Source: Lichenostomus cassidix
Taxonomy: Eukaryota > Chordata > Aves > Passeriformes > Meliphagidae
DNA: 64,000 bases
Assembly (NCBI GenBank): GCA_008360975.2
Contig: CM039211.1
Span: 72,685,965 to 72,749,964 of the forward strand
Direction: 5' to 3'
Shown here: piece by piece, positions 46,380 to 57,100 of the stretch
Layout of the letters: each line of letters opens with the position of its first letter
Numbering within the stretch: the stretch's first letter is position 1
The notes under the pieces: model-generated
Seen by the model: only the letters and a program-made list of their open reading frames with translations
Told to the model about the DNA's origin: nothing
The model's database searches: none
Program-made: the position numbers and the translations under genes

Positions 46380-47266
46380 TGTCAGAGGTTGGGGGACACT
46401 GGAATTTTTTCTCCATCCCTGTTACTAAGCAAAAAATATCTGAGTGATTAGAGCCATCAAATCTTTTGTAAGAGACAAAAGGGTGTGCTAGGTGGGGCAA
46501 GGGGAGGAGGCAGCCAGCTGTTTGGAACTGGCACTCTTCGTGGGACACTGGGAGGAAAGGGACTGCTCTTTGCTTCTGGCTCCGACTGCGGGAGATCCAG
46601 CTGTGCTCTGCCTTCTCCTCCTGGCTGGGTGAGCTTTGATTCAACCACTTTCCCACTGGGAGTGCACGTTTTCCCAGCTGCGTTTTTCACAGCAGCTGCG
46701 GGGCAGTCTGGCTGTCCCTGCCACCCGCCCCGCTTTCGCTGCACGAGACTGCGGCGTCTGCTGTGACTGCACAGTCCCTGTCACCTCGCTGGCTAGCCCG
46801 GCAGAGAGCCAGCCCCTGCCCTTGCCGCTCCGCTCGTCGCTCCGAGCTGCCCGCCTGCTTCTCAGCCTGCCCGCCATTACCAGCTGCCTGAGGCTGACCT
46901 GACCCTGCGCCACAGCGCCACCTGCAGCCGCTCGGCAGTCATCGCGCCTGCCCTGCCCGGCCGGGAGCTCAACAGCGCCCCTGCTGCTTGTGACCGTGAT
47001 TACACCACACGGGAAAAGACTCAGCAGCTCAAAGCACATCTGTTACTGGTGTTTTCTCTGGTTCTATTTGTTGTTGTTATTCTTGTTATTGCTTGTTTAC
47101 TCTTCTGGAGATACTAGTAAAGAACTGTTATTCCTTCTCCCATACCTCTGCCTGAAAGCCCTTGATTTCAAAATTAAAATAATTCAGAGGGAAGAGAAAT
47201 CACATTCTCCGTTCTAAGGGAGGGTTCCACCTCTCTTAGCAGGCACCTGTCTTTCAAACCAAGACA
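46380..47266 (+). repeat. ERV 5' LTR
   Basis: It starts TGTCAGAGGTTGGGG directly after the target duplication and ends CCAAGACA five bases before the primer binding site, giving TG...CA ends and 887 bases. The last 81 bases recur at 48903-48983. A GC-rich block at 46700-46980 and a T-rich block at 47040-47110 fit U3 and R/U5. Confidence 0.85.
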
Positions 47267-47271
47267 GATCT

Positions 47272-47289
47272 TGGTGCCCAACGTGGGGC
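47272..47289 (+). other. ERV primer binding site, tRNA-Lys type
   Basis: TGGTGCCCAACGTGGGGC differs at one position from the classic 18-base complement of tRNA-Lys(1,2) (TGGCGCCCAACGTGGGGC). It sits five bases after the LTR end. Confidence 0.85.
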
Positions 47290-47513
47290 ACGAGGGCATT
47301 GGAAGAAAAAGGAATAACAGTTTCTGTGAGACCTACTTTAGTGTGGTGAACATGAAGACCTCATTAAGTGGCACCATGTTGTCCAGTATACCTTGGTTTG
47401 GTTGGCACATACTTGTGACCACACTTTTCCCATTTGCAGCTCCCTACCTAAACATGGTCTCTATAACTAAGGTTATTGTGGCTGTCATCCAGTTTGCATA
47501 GCAGGCCAGTAGG

Positions 47514-48726
47514 GTGAAGAATTTATGGATTTTTCAGCTCATTTTGACGGCAGACACATGTTTACAGGTTTTTCACACCATCAGTACATGTTTTTGGAGT
47601 GTGTTTGGTAATGGTACCTTTTGTGAGGAGATAACACCAGGGGAAGGTTTTTCTCAATCTTTTATTCATTACTTTGGGCCTACCCAACTAATGCTCGAAA
47701 GGTTTGGATACTCTCTAAATGCTTATATCATACAGTGCCTGGTGTTGCTGTGGCTGATAGGTCTATCCTACTTTGCACTCTGGGATAAGGTGAAACTTCT
47801 CTGGGTAACTATTCTAACAGCTGTGCCAGGGAATAGGGATGCAGCCACAGAGCCCGGGGCTGTCCCAGAGCCTGGGGATACTCCACAGCCTGACTCTGTC
47901 CAACAGCCTGCCTCAGAAACGAACCGTCCGGAGTGGGTGGGGGTGCTAGTGGAGGAGATACACAAAATACACCAGCTGCTGAAGGAATACATCTCCCTAG
48001 CAGGTGTAAAACCCTCTCCTCGCCCCAAAGGGAAAGAGTCTGATGATGGAGCAGTGGAACCTACAGACGCTACAACCGTCCAGGTTCCAGCTGAACTCCA
48101 AGAGCAGGAAAAGCCAGCAGCGGTTGCTCCTGTGGTGCGTGCGAAGTATAAGACCAAATCAGTACGCCCAGTTAATGATGATGGGGAGCCATTGCCCTCA
48201 CAACCAGCAGTGGAGTCTGAGCCCATAATCATCACCGAGTCCTTCCACATTGATAGTCTCCGTAATCTGCAAAATGATGTTGTGCGACAGGGGCACGAGG
48301 CTTTCCCAACCTGGTTACTTCGGGTTTGGGACCTTATGGGCCCAGGTGTGCAGCTGGATAATAATGAAGCAAAGAATTTGGGACCCTTGGCCCAAGACCT
48401 GGGTGTTGACAAAGTGTTCGCGAGGGAGCCAGGCCCCCTTTCTCTCTGGGAGAGGCTTTTAATGGGTGTAAGAGAGAATGACAGGACCATTAAAAGACAG
48501 AATGCAGGACCACTACCATAGAATGCCCTGGAAGACCGTTGAGGAAGGGATCCAACGGTTGAGAGAAGCGGCAGTAATGGAGGTGCTCTTTGGGAGGGAT
48601 GGACAGCATGAAAATGATCCTGACGGGGTCAGGTGCACTGGACAAATGTTGTGGAGCCTTGCAAATCTAGGGCTATCCCAATATGCCACCTTCATTGCAA
48701 CAATTAATGCCAATGACAATCGATAG
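47514..48726 (+). pseudogene. ERV gag-like gene, disrupted
   Basis: The main frame (47514-48521) has hydrophobic segments near its N-terminus (for example LVLLWLIGLSYFALW), a Pro/Glu-rich linker and then a capsid-like block (LRNLQNDVVRQGHEAFPTWL). A frameshift near 48480-48520 moves the match into the next frame (48478-48726), where WKTVEEGIQRLREAAVMEVL and following residues continue it. That frame ends in a stop at 48724-48726, and the region beyond (to about 48890) still looks like gag coiled coil. So there is one frame change and one nonsense codon. Not functional as a full Gag. Confidence 0.75.
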
Positions 48727-48902
48727 ACAGTGGGTTCCATAGCTGACAGGCTCAGGTATTATGCAAGTGTGATCAGTGGCCCGACGCAGGCTCAGGTCTC
48801 TGCTGTGGTTCAGGACCTCAGAGAGGAGGTGAGAGAGATGAGGGAGGAGAATAGGGAAGAGATGAGGAGGATCAATGTGGCACCAGTGAGTGTCACTCAT
48901 TT

Positions 48903-48983
48903 GGAGGGAAGGGAAATCACATTCTCTGTTCCAAGGGAGGGTTCCACCTCTCTTAGCAGGCACCTGTCTTTCAAGCCAAGACA
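48903..48983 (+). repeat. ERV 3' LTR terminal fragment
   Basis: GAGGGAAGGGAAATCACATT to CTTTCAAGCCAAGACA matches the end of the 5' LTR (47186-47266) with only a few differences. The junction with gag marks a large internal deletion. Confidence 0.9.
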
Positions 48984-49030
48984 ACTGAGGAGCCTGGAAC
49001 TGGACACACCTGCTGTGCTCCCACCCCTCC
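48984..49030 (-). repeat. CR1 continuation after the ERV
   Basis: ACTGAGGAGCCTGGAACTGG continues the CR1 that stopped at 46379; the first five bases are the duplicated target. Confidence 0.8.
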
Positions 49031-52000
49031 AGGATTAACACTCCGCTCTTTAACTGAATTGCTCTATTAAAAAATGAACCAAACCAAACAAACAAAGATG
49101 AAAAAGAAAAACCAACCAAATAAGCAAATCATAGAATAAAATAAATAAAACATTATCCAGTTTGCAATTGAAGTGGATTAAATAGAAAGCTTCTGATTTT
49201 ACAGCCCAGTTTATCCACCCAATCAACAGCACTCATAATTTGTGTTATAATGATGATGCAGCACATTTTATTAATAAAATATGAAGGGAAAATGTCACCA
49301 GCAGTAAGCTTCAAAAACCGGATAATGGGTTTCCCGCTGGAAGGGAAATGTTGAGACATTTACAGAAAAATAAACATCGAGGTGCAGCTGAGAATATTGT
49401 TTTCAAATGCAGCCAGAGATCATTACCTAGTCACAATAATTACCTACTCACAGTATTCAGTTTCATTGGCAACTTGGCTGTAAAACCAAAGAACCGATTT
49501 ATTGCAATAAAAAATAGCAAAGACTCAGCCAACAAGCAGGCAAGCAGCCAATGCAACCTGAACGAGAAGATGAAGAGACTCTGGAAAAGAAAAGAGCCTG
49601 AAATGCAAAACATATTTGCTCGTATTAACCAAAAGGCAGCTGGTTTTGCTCGATTGACAGATCCAGAGCAGCAACTACAACGGTAACTTACAGGCCAAGG
49701 GACAGGCCACGTCGGCAGGAGGCTCTGTGAGGAGGGATGCTGGCAGGCAATTTCGGGAACAAATAGCTGAGCTTTCCTAGAGGATACTGATCCCTGCTGT
49801 ACACACTAGCTATGGGCACTTAACTACTGCTACAAGATCTGGACATCAAGGGACTCAATAATTAACATCATTAGCTGCAATTTTGCAACAGCTTTCTGAG
49901 ACAGGCTTTCCTTTTTTGCTATTTGCTCCTAGATAAACCCTTAGTTGTGCTGAAGTTTTTCTCTGTAGGAACAGATACTTAGTCCTCTGCACAAACAGCT
50001 TCTGTGCTTAGTCTTATGACACCCATTTCCCTGAAGAATTAACATAAAGACTTAATTAATTTCAAGCCCCTTTTGTTAGTCAAAACCAGGAATCCACAGG
50101 CTAATAAAGCATGCCATATGCCACGCCACTACATGAGTTCAACTCCTAAGTCCATCAAATGCTTATTTTTCCCTCCAATTCAATACAGACTAAAGGGGCA
50201 AGCTGCAGGTTAGAAGCTCTTAGATCACTAAAGCATGACCAGACCAAAGGCTTGTTCTTTCAGCAAACCGTCAAGTGTTCCTTCCTTCAAACACTCCGGG
50301 AAGGACATCAGTGTTCATGCTCACATCAGAGCCAGGCAGTTCTTTTCTAGTGTTTTCTCACCTCTCACTTCATAACCACATCTTTCAACCTTTCCATTCA
50401 TCTCATCCCATATCTGCAGGGATAAGAGCAAACTCTTTTTATACACCTCACATGCACACGATAACAAGAGTTTACATATTAGCTTTCCCCAATTTTTTTA
50501 TTGAAGTGTTCCTTCATCATATGTTGTTTTCCTTTATCTTTCCCTCACAACCTTTCAACTGCACATCTCTGGGGCCCTGTCCCAAAAAAAAAAAAAATTC
50601 ATACTTTTTTTCTTAGGGCACAGGTGTTTCCTCTCACATTCCATTATCTCCACACAAAAATTTCTTTCAAATCTCCCTATTCTGTTTTTCCAGTAAGTAG
50701 AATCAGTGTCCCCTCTTGCCCTGCTTCTTCAAAATCCTGCTGTTTTATCAAAACTTGTCACACACACATCAACTGCAGGCATACACTGCACAGCTGCCAA
50801 GTCACGTTACCTAAATTTCAACATTTCCAATATTTCTCTTTCCACCAAACTTTACAGAAACCTACCTCAAATGTCAGAGATTCTTCCGGGGTCAGAAACC
50901 ACTGCTGCTTCTTGCACCTCCGCCTCCGATACCCCCTTCTTCCTCTCCTCCATCTCCTCTCTAAACCTGCTGCTCCATTTCCTGAAGCATTTCCCAGGCT
51001 CTCCCCTTGAGGATTTTGTGAATTTTCAGTAAAAGCCTTAAAACTCGGTCCAGCACCAGCCATTGAAGAGGATCTTTCCCAATGCACCCAATGCATACTC
51101 CTGTCTCCCGAGCTATCACAGAAGCAGTCGCTGGGGTTTTTGTTTTCCCCAATAGGCTCTAATTAGGGTAAGGAACGAGCCTATAGGTGCTAAGCAACCT
51201 GCCCCCTAAATTGAGGCTTGTTAGGAAAAAAAAAAGCCTGTCTGGTTTCAACCTTTTCTAGTAATCCTTCTAGTGCTCTGCACAGTTTGTCCATACAAGC
51301 ACTGCCTGTTCCCACAGCTGTGTTAACTACAGAAAGACATCTGAGCATCCAACGAAACCCTCCCAGCCTTCCACAAATGCTTCAGTTAAAAAAAAAAACA
51401 CACACAAACAAAAAAACCAAAACAAAAATCAAAACCTCTCTACAGCTGCTCGCAGCATTGCAGCAATTGCTCTTATCAGCATTATATCTCATCAAACTCC
51501 TCCTGCGTAACCAGCTGCTGATAGACAACAGACTGTGAACTGCAAGCAGGGATGGGCTAGGGTGACTGGGTGGAAAAGATTTGTTTTGTGTGTGCTATGT
51601 TTAAAGGAAAGAATTTTATGAGGTCAGCCTTAGGCTTCTCCATCATCTCTCATATTCCACAGTCAAGTACTTTTTAAGGTAACACTATAAGTGAATGGCA
51701 AAAGTATTTAAGTGGTGGTCAGTGCCTACAACCCTCTTGTGTGAGGTCTAGAGCTGTCAAAGCACAGAGCTTAAAGCACCCTAAATAATGCTGCCAAAAT
51801 AAAAATGTGGGCTCTGGCTGTAAAAGAAGATACTCTGAGTTGGATACTCAGATTGGATGTGGCTTGGAGCAACCTGGGGTAGGAAGGTTTCTCTGCCCAT
51901 GGCAGGGGAGTGGGACTGGATGAGCTTTAAGGTCCCTTCCAACCCACAGTATCCTGTGATTATCTGATTCTGTTTATTGGAAATAAATAATTTACATGGC

Positions 52001-53104
52001 TACTTTGTATCTGCACTTTCTATGCAGCTGTTTGGCAAAACAGAGTTGGATGGGACATAATCTTCTGTTCTGCCAAGGCATATGATGAAAATTGTTATAT
52101 ACAACTATCTTGATGTCAGACTTAATAGACACATTAAAGTTTAGCAGAACAATCCAAATTAGATACCTCATTTATTCATATTTGATGATGAAATAATTAT
52201 TTTGCCTGCCCATCCTAAAATACCAGGGTGATACATGTATATTTTGGTCATAAGCCCAACAGCAAAATATTTAAATTTTGCTATAAAGTTGCTTACTTAA
52301 TTATTATTATATTTATTAAATTATGTCTAATGACATAAGCCTATATTTCACAGTCTTGAACACAGCCTACCTGACTGAGGGTAAGCATTTGCCTCCATGG
52401 ACAGTTTTTGTGAAAATTACCCTGAATTTTTGTTCCAAGGATTTGAAGAGTTTCTTTATCCATCAAAACAACAGAAAAACACATATTAAGGTAGCACTAT
52501 CCCTTTAACAGTAATGGTGGAAAAGTGTCCAGTCAAGCACAGCCCTGAACCCAGGCTATTCTCCTAAAAGTGATGAACTTGGGACGGCTTTAATCCTAAC
52601 TTCAGTTACAGGAACTTCTCTTCCACAGCCTTAAAAAAAGAAGCCCACAATGATGGAAAAGCAAACACGTTCCCCACTCCACTACCACATTAAGGGCACA
52701 AAATTAAGCACACATTCTGGTAGGATGGGACCTAAGTTAGACAGAGGAACATTAATCTGATCCACTTTCACAAACCTCCATGTTTTATGGGACAAATAAA
52801 AAGATAATAAAAGGTAATAAAAAAGACATATTAAATTACATCCTTGTCAGGATGAAAGTATGTTACATTTGCAGTACAACTCCCTGAGCTGTGAACACAC
52901 ACTGAAGCCTGTGTTGGCATGTACCAGATTGGGAAAGTTTAAGAAAAGGGCTGGGGAAACATTCCAGAGTGAGAACAGGGTGACTCCAAAAGGATAAGGA
53001 CTTACGGGGTATTGACAATTATACTGAGGACTATGTTTGGAGGAAGATCTGGATGTCTGGAAAAATGTGTTTTTGAGGATGAGATGCTGTGCAAGTGTGG
53101 TATA
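49031..53104. other. Intergenic region between PIAS2 and KATNAL2
   Basis: Mostly A/T-rich, with A/C-rich low-complexity runs near 49075-49150 and 51390-51430. A CR1 tail lies at 51850-51972. Open frames of up to about 170 codons (for example plus 50501-51010, minus 50818-51096) show low-complexity composition and no recognised domain. No RNA gene was recognised. Confidence 0.55.
51850..51972 (+). repeat. CR1 3' tail, plus orientation
   Basis: GGCTTGGAGCAACCTGGGGT, GGACTGGATGAGCTTTAAGG, TCCCTTCCAACCCACAGTAT and CCTGTGATTATCTGATTCTG, a complete CR1 3' end. Confidence 0.88.
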
Positions 53105-53206
53105 GAATCCCACACTGTTTTGTGTTGGAAGGGACTTTAAACCCCATCGAGTTCCATCCCCCTGACATGGTCAGGGACACCTTCCACTAGACCAGGTTGT
53201 GTTGCA
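53105..53206 (-). repeat. CR1 3' tail, minus orientation
   Basis: GAATCCCACACTGTTTTGTG, TTGGAAGGGACTTTAAACCC and GTCAGGGACACCTTCCACTA read as a CR1 tail in reverse complement. Confidence 0.85.
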
Positions 53207-53265
53207 TGGATGTGAGAACCTGGTCATTACCCTGTCCAAGAAGTGAGCAGCTGTTGGATTTGGGA

Positions 53266-53408
53266 GCAGGGATGATAAAAGCCCTTCCCACAAAGCTCTT
53301 GGGTGCTGCGCATGTGTCCATCAATTCACTTTCCCACTGTGTGTGGAAAGCACAAGATTCCTCACAAAAGAGGCGTTTTGGAGGAGTCCTGAGACTGAGT
53401 TTAGGTTT
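53266..53408 (+). repeat. 143-bp direct repeat, copy 1
   Basis: GCAGGGATGATAAAAGCCCT to GAGTTTAGGTT. It aligns along its whole length to 54677-54820 (shared blocks: GCAGGGATG, TTGGGTGCTG, GATTCCTCACAAA, GGAGGAGTCCTGAGA, TTTAGGTT). Not recognised as CR1 or LTR. Confidence 0.8.
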
Positions 53409-53689
53409 TGTCTTTCAGGATCATAGGTTCTCCTCCAGTCAGACTGAAGCTGAACCACATCCAACAGGCACAATTCACCCCTCCAGTAGTTCACACCCTG
53501 AACCCATGAGGCTGCAGCAACCAGGCGGCTGAGCTGTGCTCCGGAGAAAGCACTTCTCGCAGCCCTCTGTTCCCTCAGAGTGGCTGTCGCTATTTTAATG
53601 CCCACTGGTGCATCCGTGATGTGAGGGGCAAACTGCATTTTGCTGCTTCTGAGGCACACTTGAGCTGTGTGGGTGAGCTGGCCATGTTT

Positions 53690-53830
53690 TGCAGTGGAGC
53701 GAGCTGGGCTGGGCCGATTTGGGTTGTTTGGGCTTGCTTGCGGTGGGGTTGGATTGGCATGTTTTCGGGTGGTGTGGTTTGATTTAGGCTGGTTTGGTTC
53801 GTTTTGGGTTGGTTAAGGTCGGTTTGGATT
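53690..53830 (+). repeat. G/T-rich degenerate GGTTTGG-like tract
   Basis: About 140 bases in which A and C are scarce on the plus strand and short G-runs alternate with T-runs (GGGTTGTTTGGGC, GGTTTGGTTCGTTTTGGG). It directly precedes the KATNAL2 CpG island. Confidence 0.7.
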
Positions 53831-53917
53831 GCTCCGGGCCAGACGGCTGCACACCGTCAGACCGAACCCCTCGACCAACCGCCCCCCATCCCGCACCGCC
53901 CGGCGAGCCCGGCGCCC

Positions 53918-54006
53918 ATTGGCCAGCGCCGCCTTCCGCCCACCCTGCGCTACTCGTGATTGGGCAGCTCTTCCGTCAATTTTTCACCTTCCGACGTTCC
54001 GATTGG
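53918..54006 (+). promoter_or_regulatory. KATNAL2: Three inverted CCAAT boxes (NF-Y type)
   Basis: ATTGG occurs at 53918-53922, 53959-53963 and 54002-54006, spaced 41 and 43 bases apart. Contexts CCCATTGGCC, GTGATTGGGC and CCGATTGGCT fit NF-Y sites. They lie about 125-210 bases upstream of the ATG. Confidence 0.65.
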
Positions 54007-54130
54007 CTGCACTGGGGAGGCGGGGCGCGCCTGTGGCCCCTCGGGGGCCGGTGGCGTGCGGGTCGGGGCTCTCGCTGCGTTATCCCGGGCGGCGTTCCCG
54101 GCGACATTCCCGGAGGCATTCCCTGCAGCC

Positions 54131-54181
54131 ATGGAGCTCTCCTGCCAAGCGCTGAGAGCCACCAACCAGGCGAGGGAAGCG
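54131..54181 (+). CDS. KATNAL2: KATNAL2 coding exon 1
   Basis: Residues 1-17, [17 protein letters not shown], donor GCG|GTGAGA. Human starts MELSYQTLKFTHQAREA, so the start and frame are secure. Confidence 0.93.
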
Positions 54182-57100
54182 GTGAGAACCGGCGAGGCGG
54201 GCGGCCGCGCGTCGCGTTGCCATGCCAACAGGGGGCGGGGCGTTCTGCGCATGCGCAGGGGTTGGGCTGGCGTTGCCATGATGGCGGGGCGGGCATGGTG
54301 CGCTGGGACGGGCATGGATCTCCTACAACTCCTCTCCAAATGGTTCTGCAGCAGCAGGCACAGCCAAAGGGGAAGGTTCATATTCCTCTCTCCCCTGGCT
54401 GTCGTTTCCGTGAGTCACGGCTGTTCTGTCCCATCTCTGGAAGTGTTCCACGCCAGGTTGGACGGAGCAGCCTGGGATAGTGGAAGGTGCTCCTGTCCAT
54501 CGCAGGGGGCTGGAACAAGATGGTCTTTAGGTCACTTCCAGCCCTGCCACCCAGTGATTCTATGATTCTATGCTGCTTGCTCTAGGAAGCCCAGAAACAG
54601 CAGGATTTTGCTGAATCTCATAACCTGTTCCTTTGCTTCCATCTGCTGGTTAAATTACACCAGAGTGAGACAGACTGCAGGGATGCTGAAAGCCTTTCCC
54701 ATAAGGCTGTTGGGTGCTGTGCATGCATACACCAATCCCACTTCCCACTTCAGAGTGAAAAGTACAGGATTCCTCACAAAGAGGAGTTTTGGGAGGAGTC
54801 CTGAGAATGAGCTTTAGGTTGTATGAGCCACTTGCAGAATCATAGAATGGCCTAGGAGGAGGAAAGGATAAAAGGGGATCTGATTTTTAACCTCACCAGT
54901 GGGGATTTGCATGGCCCTCATCCCAAGGATGGTGCTGGCTACTAATTGCAGAAATATTTGTGGGATTGGGAACTGGAGCTCAAGAGCTGTTCCCTGTCAG
55001 CTGTGCCACAGGTTTTGCTTTGATGTGCTTTTGCTAAACTGGCTTCTCCATAGCCTTTTGGTAGTATGGATTTGAAGGTAACAGTTTATATTCTGGGCAT
55101 AGAGAAGAGGGAGTTGTGTTTCGAAGAGAGGGAGAAGTTTGGAGTATTTTTTTTAATTAGTGACTTGAAGAACCACCTGAAGCTGCCAAGAGGATTTTTT
55201 AAATTCTTGTTCCCAGTCATAAGTTCTGTGGTGAGGCTGTATGTCTTTAATTATGAAAGCTCATTGTAATCCTTGAAAAACTTTGGCAACTCTATTGTTT
55301 GCAGCAGCCTCGTGTAATTTGGAAGAGAAAAGAGGGCAAAGCGCCCTTTCTTTGTCCTGGGAAATTCTATTCAATGGCAGCCAAGTTATACATTGTTTGA
55401 AACTCAACCAGTTCCATTCTCTGCTTGTGTTTCTCAAAGAGTCACCAAGCCAGACAAGAACTGAACATTCAGCCTTCTGGAAAGTTTTCAAGGCTGCAAA
55501 TATCCAAAGGGCTATGGGTAAGGGAAAGCTGTAGGGGTACAGGGTGGTGGAAGGAGGAGGAAAACCAGGTGAGCCCATTAACCTCTGTTCTGTCCTGACA
55601 CATGGTGCCAGCTTGGTCTCGAGGAACCCAACACTTGTCACCATCCTGGGATTCCAGAGACACAGAGCGAAGGGGCTCTGCATGTGTATCACAATCAGTG
55701 CTTTCCCTCTGTGATTACACAGCTACCTGGCTGCCTCTTGTGTGAATTCCTGATCAGAGATCCCTCTGAACACATCCTGACTGCCCCAGCTGGATGTAGA
55801 GAACATACACTAAAGCAGTATAGTTCTTATTTCCTCAGACCATGACTTACCCTTGCAACTCTTCAGTTTTCATCCTAATAAATATATTCATGCAGAATAC
55901 GTAGAGTGGAATGATAATGAAATGTTACTGAGTTAAATTAATCTTTTAGTAGGTCCATTAATTTCAGGAAATTACACAAGAGACTTGGTTGATTTATAAT
56001 ATAAATGTGTTTTAGTAAAGGTGTGGAAATGACTAAACAAACAATTGCATCTAAAGATGCACAACTCTATTAGAGTTTAATTTTAAATGACTCAAAGAAA
56101 GGAATATGTGCCACTCTTTTGTTAAGCTAGAAATAAATAAAATAACATTATAAGTGTTGAAGCTAATTAGTTAAGTGCGCAACTATTTAGTTTTTAAAAC
56201 AAGATCACATTTAAGTGCCTTAAGGTTTTATTAATTTCGTGGACCCCAAAATCCCCTGTAGTAATTGAAAATTTAATTACATTTAATTACATTTTTTGTT
56301 CTTTTAAGAATGGAAGCTTATTAAACTTTAAACATTTAAACATCTATCGAAATACCAGTAGCTATAAACAACATGCAATTCTAAATACTAATTAAACAGG
56401 AAGGCTAAATCACTATAAAGCTAAACTGAATTTTAAGTAACTTTGCACTAGTAAGTACTCCTGTTTTTTCATGCTGTGTAGGATTTGCCATTTCCTCTCC
56501 AAGCACAGCAGAAGCCCTGGGCAGTGTTACTATTTGCCTGTAGTGTGTCAGGCAAGTTTTTTGTGGGTGTGTAAGTGCAGTGGGGTCAGTCCCTAGAGGA
56601 TAAACTGGAATTCAGGACAGCAGACCAGGGTGGGCAGAGAGCTGTTTCAACAGGACAGCTAAAGCTACTGGTGACACTGACAGAGGTTCATCTGGCTCGT
56701 GGAAAGAGTAAATGCTGAAATGAGAGTGGTGAAAAGGAGGAAAGAGATTGGTGGGACTCGTCAGGAAAGCAGTGGTCTGTGCGCTCCTGGTTTGCCAGAT
56801 TCATGATTTGGTAACAGTTGCATATTGAAAGATCCTTGATTTTTCTTTGCTTTATAGAAACCTCACATAACTGGTCTACCAGAGATACCTCTGTTTTGGT
56901 TTTCAGGTACAACCTAATGCAAGTCATTGTCAGTTGATTGACAGCTTAGTTAATTTTCTTTGGACACATGTCTGACTGCTCAAAATCAGCCATTGCTGTT
57001 TGCATTCTTCTTAACATAAGTTAAAGACAGAATTAACCTCTCAGTCTAAACTCTCTTCTGATTTTTGGATGGGGCTCTTTTGGGATGTAAAGGTTCATTT

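Larger units (their letters stand above)
46380..48983 (+). mobile_element. Internally deleted endogenous retrovirus (class III/ERVL-like)
   Basis: Structure: 5' LTR 46380-47266, primer binding site 47272-47289, broken gag 47514-48726, then the last 81 bases of the 3' LTR (48903-48983). pol, env and most of the 3' LTR are deleted. The 5-bp duplication ACTGA flanks it at 46375-46379 and 48984-48988, and the CR1 sequence on both sides joins up once the ERV is removed. The gag resembles the capsid region of vertebrate ERVL elements, and a 5-bp duplication fits that class; the exact family is not certain. Confidence 0.9.
53820..54320. promoter_or_regulatory. KATNAL2: KATNAL2 CpG-island promoter
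   Basis: CpG-dense sequence with GC boxes (GGCGGGGCGCG, GGGGGCGGGGC) surrounds the KATNAL2 start codon. It contains three evenly spaced inverted CCAAT boxes upstream of the ATG, and an X-box and an NRF1 palindrome just after coding exon 1. No TATA box was seen. Confidence 0.8.

Noticed and set aside
47768..48490. Minus-strand 240-codon frame opposite the ERV gag.
   Set aside because: Complement of the gag frame; composition and boundaries mirror it and no separate similarity is visible.
49348..49686. Plus-strand 112-codon Lys/Gln-rich frame just after the CR1/ERV cluster.
   Set aside because: It has no similarity I recognise and no coding context; A-rich sequence explains the composition.
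50501..51096. Overlapping frames of 169 codons (plus) and 92 codons (minus) between PIAS2 and KATNAL2.
   Set aside because: Low-complexity Ser/Pro/Phe-rich or Arg-rich composition, no domains, no splice partners.
53794..54480. Plus-strand 228-codon frame and others over the KATNAL2 CpG island.
   Set aside because: Stop codons are rare in GC-rich DNA. These frames cross the promoter and the verified exon 1 in other phases and resemble no family.
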